A stretch of 64,000 nucleotides of DNA from the NCBI RefSeq assembly GCF_030412015.1, contig NZ_JASNRD010000009.1:60597-124596 (forward strand), in the 5' to 3' direction. Below, piece by piece: positions 62,084 to 64,000 of this stretch; positions within the stretch are counted from its first letter, which is position 1, and each line of letters opens with the position of its first letter. A model generated the notes under the pieces. It saw nothing but the letters and a program-made list of their open reading frames with translations, did not search any database and was not told the DNA's origin. This DNA is from Massilia sp. YIM B02763 (GTDB lineage: Bacteria; Pseudomonadota; Gammaproteobacteria; Burkholderiales; Burkholderiaceae_D). The translations under genes and the position numbers were made by a program.

Positions 62084-64000
62084 ATGTCGCGCCTGCCGTC
62101 CCTGTCCGTCCTTCCCCTCCTGCTCGCCGCTTTGCACGGCACCGTCCAGGCGCAGACCGCGCCGATGGCCCCCGACATCCCCGCCGCGCCGTTCGCCACC
62201 ACGGTGCCGAACGCCGACTACGTCAAGCAGGAGTTCATGATCCCGATGCGCGACGGCGTCAAGCTGTACACGGTGGTCGTGATCCCGAAGGCGGTCATGC
62301 AAGGCAAGGCGCCGATCATGCTGACCCGCACCCCGTACAACGCGGCCGGCCGCGCCGGCCGCATGAAGAGCCCGCACATCACGTCGATCCTGGGCGACGG
62401 CGACGACGCCTTCATCGAGAACGGCTACATCCGCGTGTTCCAGGACGTGCGCGGCAAGTACGGTTCGGAAGGCGACTACGTGATGACGCGCCCGGTGCGC
62501 GGCCCGCTCAACAATACCCAGGTCGACCACAGCACCGACGCGTACGACACCATCGACTGGCTGGTCAAGAACGTCCCGCAATCGAACGGCAAGGTCGGCA
62601 TAGTCGGCTCCTCGTACGAGGGCTTCACCGTGCTGATGGCCCTCGTCGAGCCGCACCCGGCGCTGAAGGCGGCCGTGCCGATGAGTCCGATGGTCGACGG
62701 CTGGCGCGGCGACGACTGGTTCCACAACGGCGCCTTCCGCAACCCGAACCTGGCCTATATCGCCGGCCAGAATGCCGCGCGCGGCAAGGGCGAGCAGATC
62801 GTCACCGGCGTCTACGACGACTACGAGGCGTTCCTGCGCGCCGGCTCGACCGCCGACTTCGCCCATGCCTACGGCGTCGACCAGCTGAACTTCGTGAAGA
62901 AGCTGTTCGAGCATCCGGCCTACGACAGCTTCTGGCAGGAGCAGGCGCTGGACCGCATCCTGGCCAAGCGCCCGCTCGCCGTGCCGACCATGACCGTCGT
63001 CGGCCGCTGGGACCAGGAAGACATCTACGGCGCCTACGCCACCTATGCCGCCGTCGAGCCGCAGGACAAGACGAACAAGCTGAACTCGCTGGTCGTGGGC
63101 CCGTGGCGCCACAGCGGCGTGAACTACGAGGGCTCGACGCTGGGCGCGCTGAAATTCACCGGCGACACCGCCCAGCAATTCCGCCGCGACGTCATGCTGC
63201 CCTTCTTCAACCAGTACCTGAAGGACGGCGCGCCGGCCTTCGACACCCCGCCCGTGTGGTCCTACCAGACCGGCGTGAACCGCTGGCGCCGCCTCGAACA
63301 GTGGCCGCTGGCGCAGGCGACGAAGCCGCTGTACCTGAAACCGGGCTTCGGCCTCGGCTTCGACAAGATGGAAGGCAAGGTCGACAAGGCCTCGTCCTTC
63401 GACGAATACGTGTCCGACCCGGCCAAGCCGGTGCCGTTCGTGCCGCGCCCCGTGCGCATGGGCGACGGCAACGTCTGGAAGCCGTGGCTGGTGACCGACC
63501 AGCGTTCGTATTCGGACCGCACCGACGTCGTTACCTACGTCACCGGACCGCTGTCCGCCCCGCTGCAGCTGGCCGGCCAGCCGATGGTCAACCTGTTCGC
63601 CTCGACCTCGGGCACGGACAGCGACTGGGTCGTGAAGCTGATCGACGTGTACCCGGACGAGAGCGCGGCCCAGCCGGACATGGGCGGCTACCAGCTGCCG
63701 ATCGCGATGGACATCTTCCGCGGCCGCTACCGCCAGGGCCTGGACAAGCCCGTCGCGGCGACGCCCAACAAGGCCGAGCGCTACCGCTTTGCCCTGCCCA
63801 ACGTCGACCACGTATTCCTGCCGGGCCACCGCATCATGGTGCAGATCCAGTCGAGCTGGTTCCCGCTGTACGACCGCAATCCGCAGACCTTCGTGCCGAA
63901 CATCTTCCATGCCAAGCCGGCGGATTACCGCAAGGCCACCCAGCGCATCTACCATGCGCCGGGACTGGAGAGCGCGATCGAGCTGCCTGTCGTCGATGCT
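62084..64000 (+). CDS. Alpha-amino-acid ester hydrolase (CocE/NonD family), 3' end cut by window
   Basis: At least 639 residues, complete at the N-terminus and open at the window end. A signal peptide ends HGTVQAQ. The nucleophile is in VGIVGSSYEGF (Ser177). The WDQEDIYG segment provides the acidic pair typical of alpha-amino-acid ester hydrolases, which bind the free amino group. The His is in VVGPWRHSGVNYEG. The C-terminal jelly-roll domain (VNLFASTSGTDSDWVVKLIDV in parts) follows. Such enzymes hydrolyse and form beta-lactam side-chain esters, and are periplasmic. The family is about 630-650 residues, so little is missing. Confidence 0.88.
   Translation, partial: MSRLPSLSVLPLLLAALHGTVQAQTAPMAPDIPAAPFATTVPNADYVKQEFMIPMRDGVKLYTVVVIPKAVMQGKAPIMLTRTPYNAAGRAGRMKSPHITSILGDGDDAFIENGYIRVFQDVRGKYGSEGDYVMTRPVRGPLNNTQVDHSTDAYDTIDWLVKNVPQSNGKVGIVGSSYEGFTVLMALVEPHPALKAAVPMSPMVDGWRGDDWFHNGAFRNPNLAYIAGQNAARGKGEQIVTGVYDDYEAFLRAGSTADFAHAYGVDQLNFVKKLFEHPAYDSFWQEQALDRILAKRPLAVPTMTVVGRWDQEDIYGAYATYAAVEPQDKTNKLNSLVVGPWRHSGVNYEGSTLGALKFTGDTAQQFRRDVMLPFFNQYLKDGAPAFDTPPVWSYQTGVNRWRRLEQWPLAQATKPLYLKPGFGLGFDKMEGKVDKASSFDEYVSDPAKPVPFVPRPVRMGDGNVWKPWLVTDQRSYSDRTDVVTYVTGPLSAPLQLAGQPMVNLFASTSGTDSDWVVKLIDVYPDESAAQPDMGGYQLPIAMDIFRGRYRQGLDKPVAATPNKAERYRFALPNVDHVFLPGHRIMVQIQSSWFPLYDRNPQTFVPNIFHAKPADYRKATQRIYHAPGLESAIELPVVDA

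Overview
The window looks like a piece of chromosome from a high-GC betaproteobacterium of the Oxalobacteraceae, most like Massilia, Telluria or Duganella. This rests on gene order and protein flavour: lptD-surA-pdxA-rsmA diverging from amgK-murU-pepP-ubiH, leuS-lptE-holA-proA, dapB-bamE diverging from fur, and pntAa-pntAb-pntB. Most of the sequence is GC-rich, dense and ordinary housekeeping DNA. A few patches are clearly richer in AT (about 3.8-4.9 kb and 13.6-15.4 kb) and look acquired.

Layout. 0-3.7 kb: a truncated LysR regulator diverging from an oxidoreductase operon (aldo/keto reductase, luciferase-like monooxygenase, Old Yellow Enzyme), then a DUF1488 protein and tRNA-Gly(CCC). 3.8-7.5 kb: an AT-rich NERD-domain gene, an AraC regulator diverging from a PPOX flavoprotein, and an EpsC-type serine acetyltransferase. 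7.6-9.7 kb: a tandem pair of TraB/GumN-like proteins. 9.8-12.6 kb: a DNA-repair operon (radical SAM protein plus UdgX-type uracil-DNA glycosylase) with a perfect LexA/SOS box just upstream. 12.7-15.4 kb: an alpha/beta hydrolase whose last codons are duplicated 1.86 kb downstream; between the copies lies a small AT-rich island with a GH24 lysozyme, a probable periplasmic immunity protein and a divergent type VI secretion Hcp.

15.4-22 kb: a signalling block with a small membrane protein, a 13-repeat Sel1 protein, a REC-PAS-GGDEF-EAL response regulator and an HDOD-GAF-histidine kinase. 22-32 kb: a Bcr/CflA exporter with RlmL, a HemJ/CopD-like protein with an HCCA isomerase-like protein, then leuS-lptE-holA-proA and an orphan barstar. 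32-36 kb: dapB-bamE, fur, hrcA and a HAD hydrolase. 36-39.5 kb: lineage-type genes, namely two paralogous lipoproteins, two almost identical 64-residue secreted proteins and a truncated haloperoxidase-like protein. 39.5-49.7 kb: rsmA, pdxA, surA and lptD facing amgK, murU, pepP and a UbiH-family monooxygenase. 49.7-54.6 kb: the transhydrogenase, a Nudix hydrolase and mnmA. 54.7-62 kb: CheW plus a chemoreceptor, a GAF-EAL phosphodiesterase, an HTH-GAF protein, a receiver lacking its phospho-acceptor Asp, a flap-endonuclease-like exonuclease and a GST. The window ends inside an alpha-amino-acid ester hydrolase.

Envelope biogenesis is over-represented (LptD, LptE, SurA, BamE, AmgK/MurU, MFS), as is cyclic-di-GMP and chemotaxis signalling. 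Several intergenic gaps carry a palindromic REP-like element with arms of the type CGTCGCCCCTGCGnAGGCAG. No CRISPR array, insertion sequence, integrase or rRNA was seen, and no gap longer than about 260 bases lacks a gene. All functional assignments come from reading motifs and overall protein character; no database search was run.
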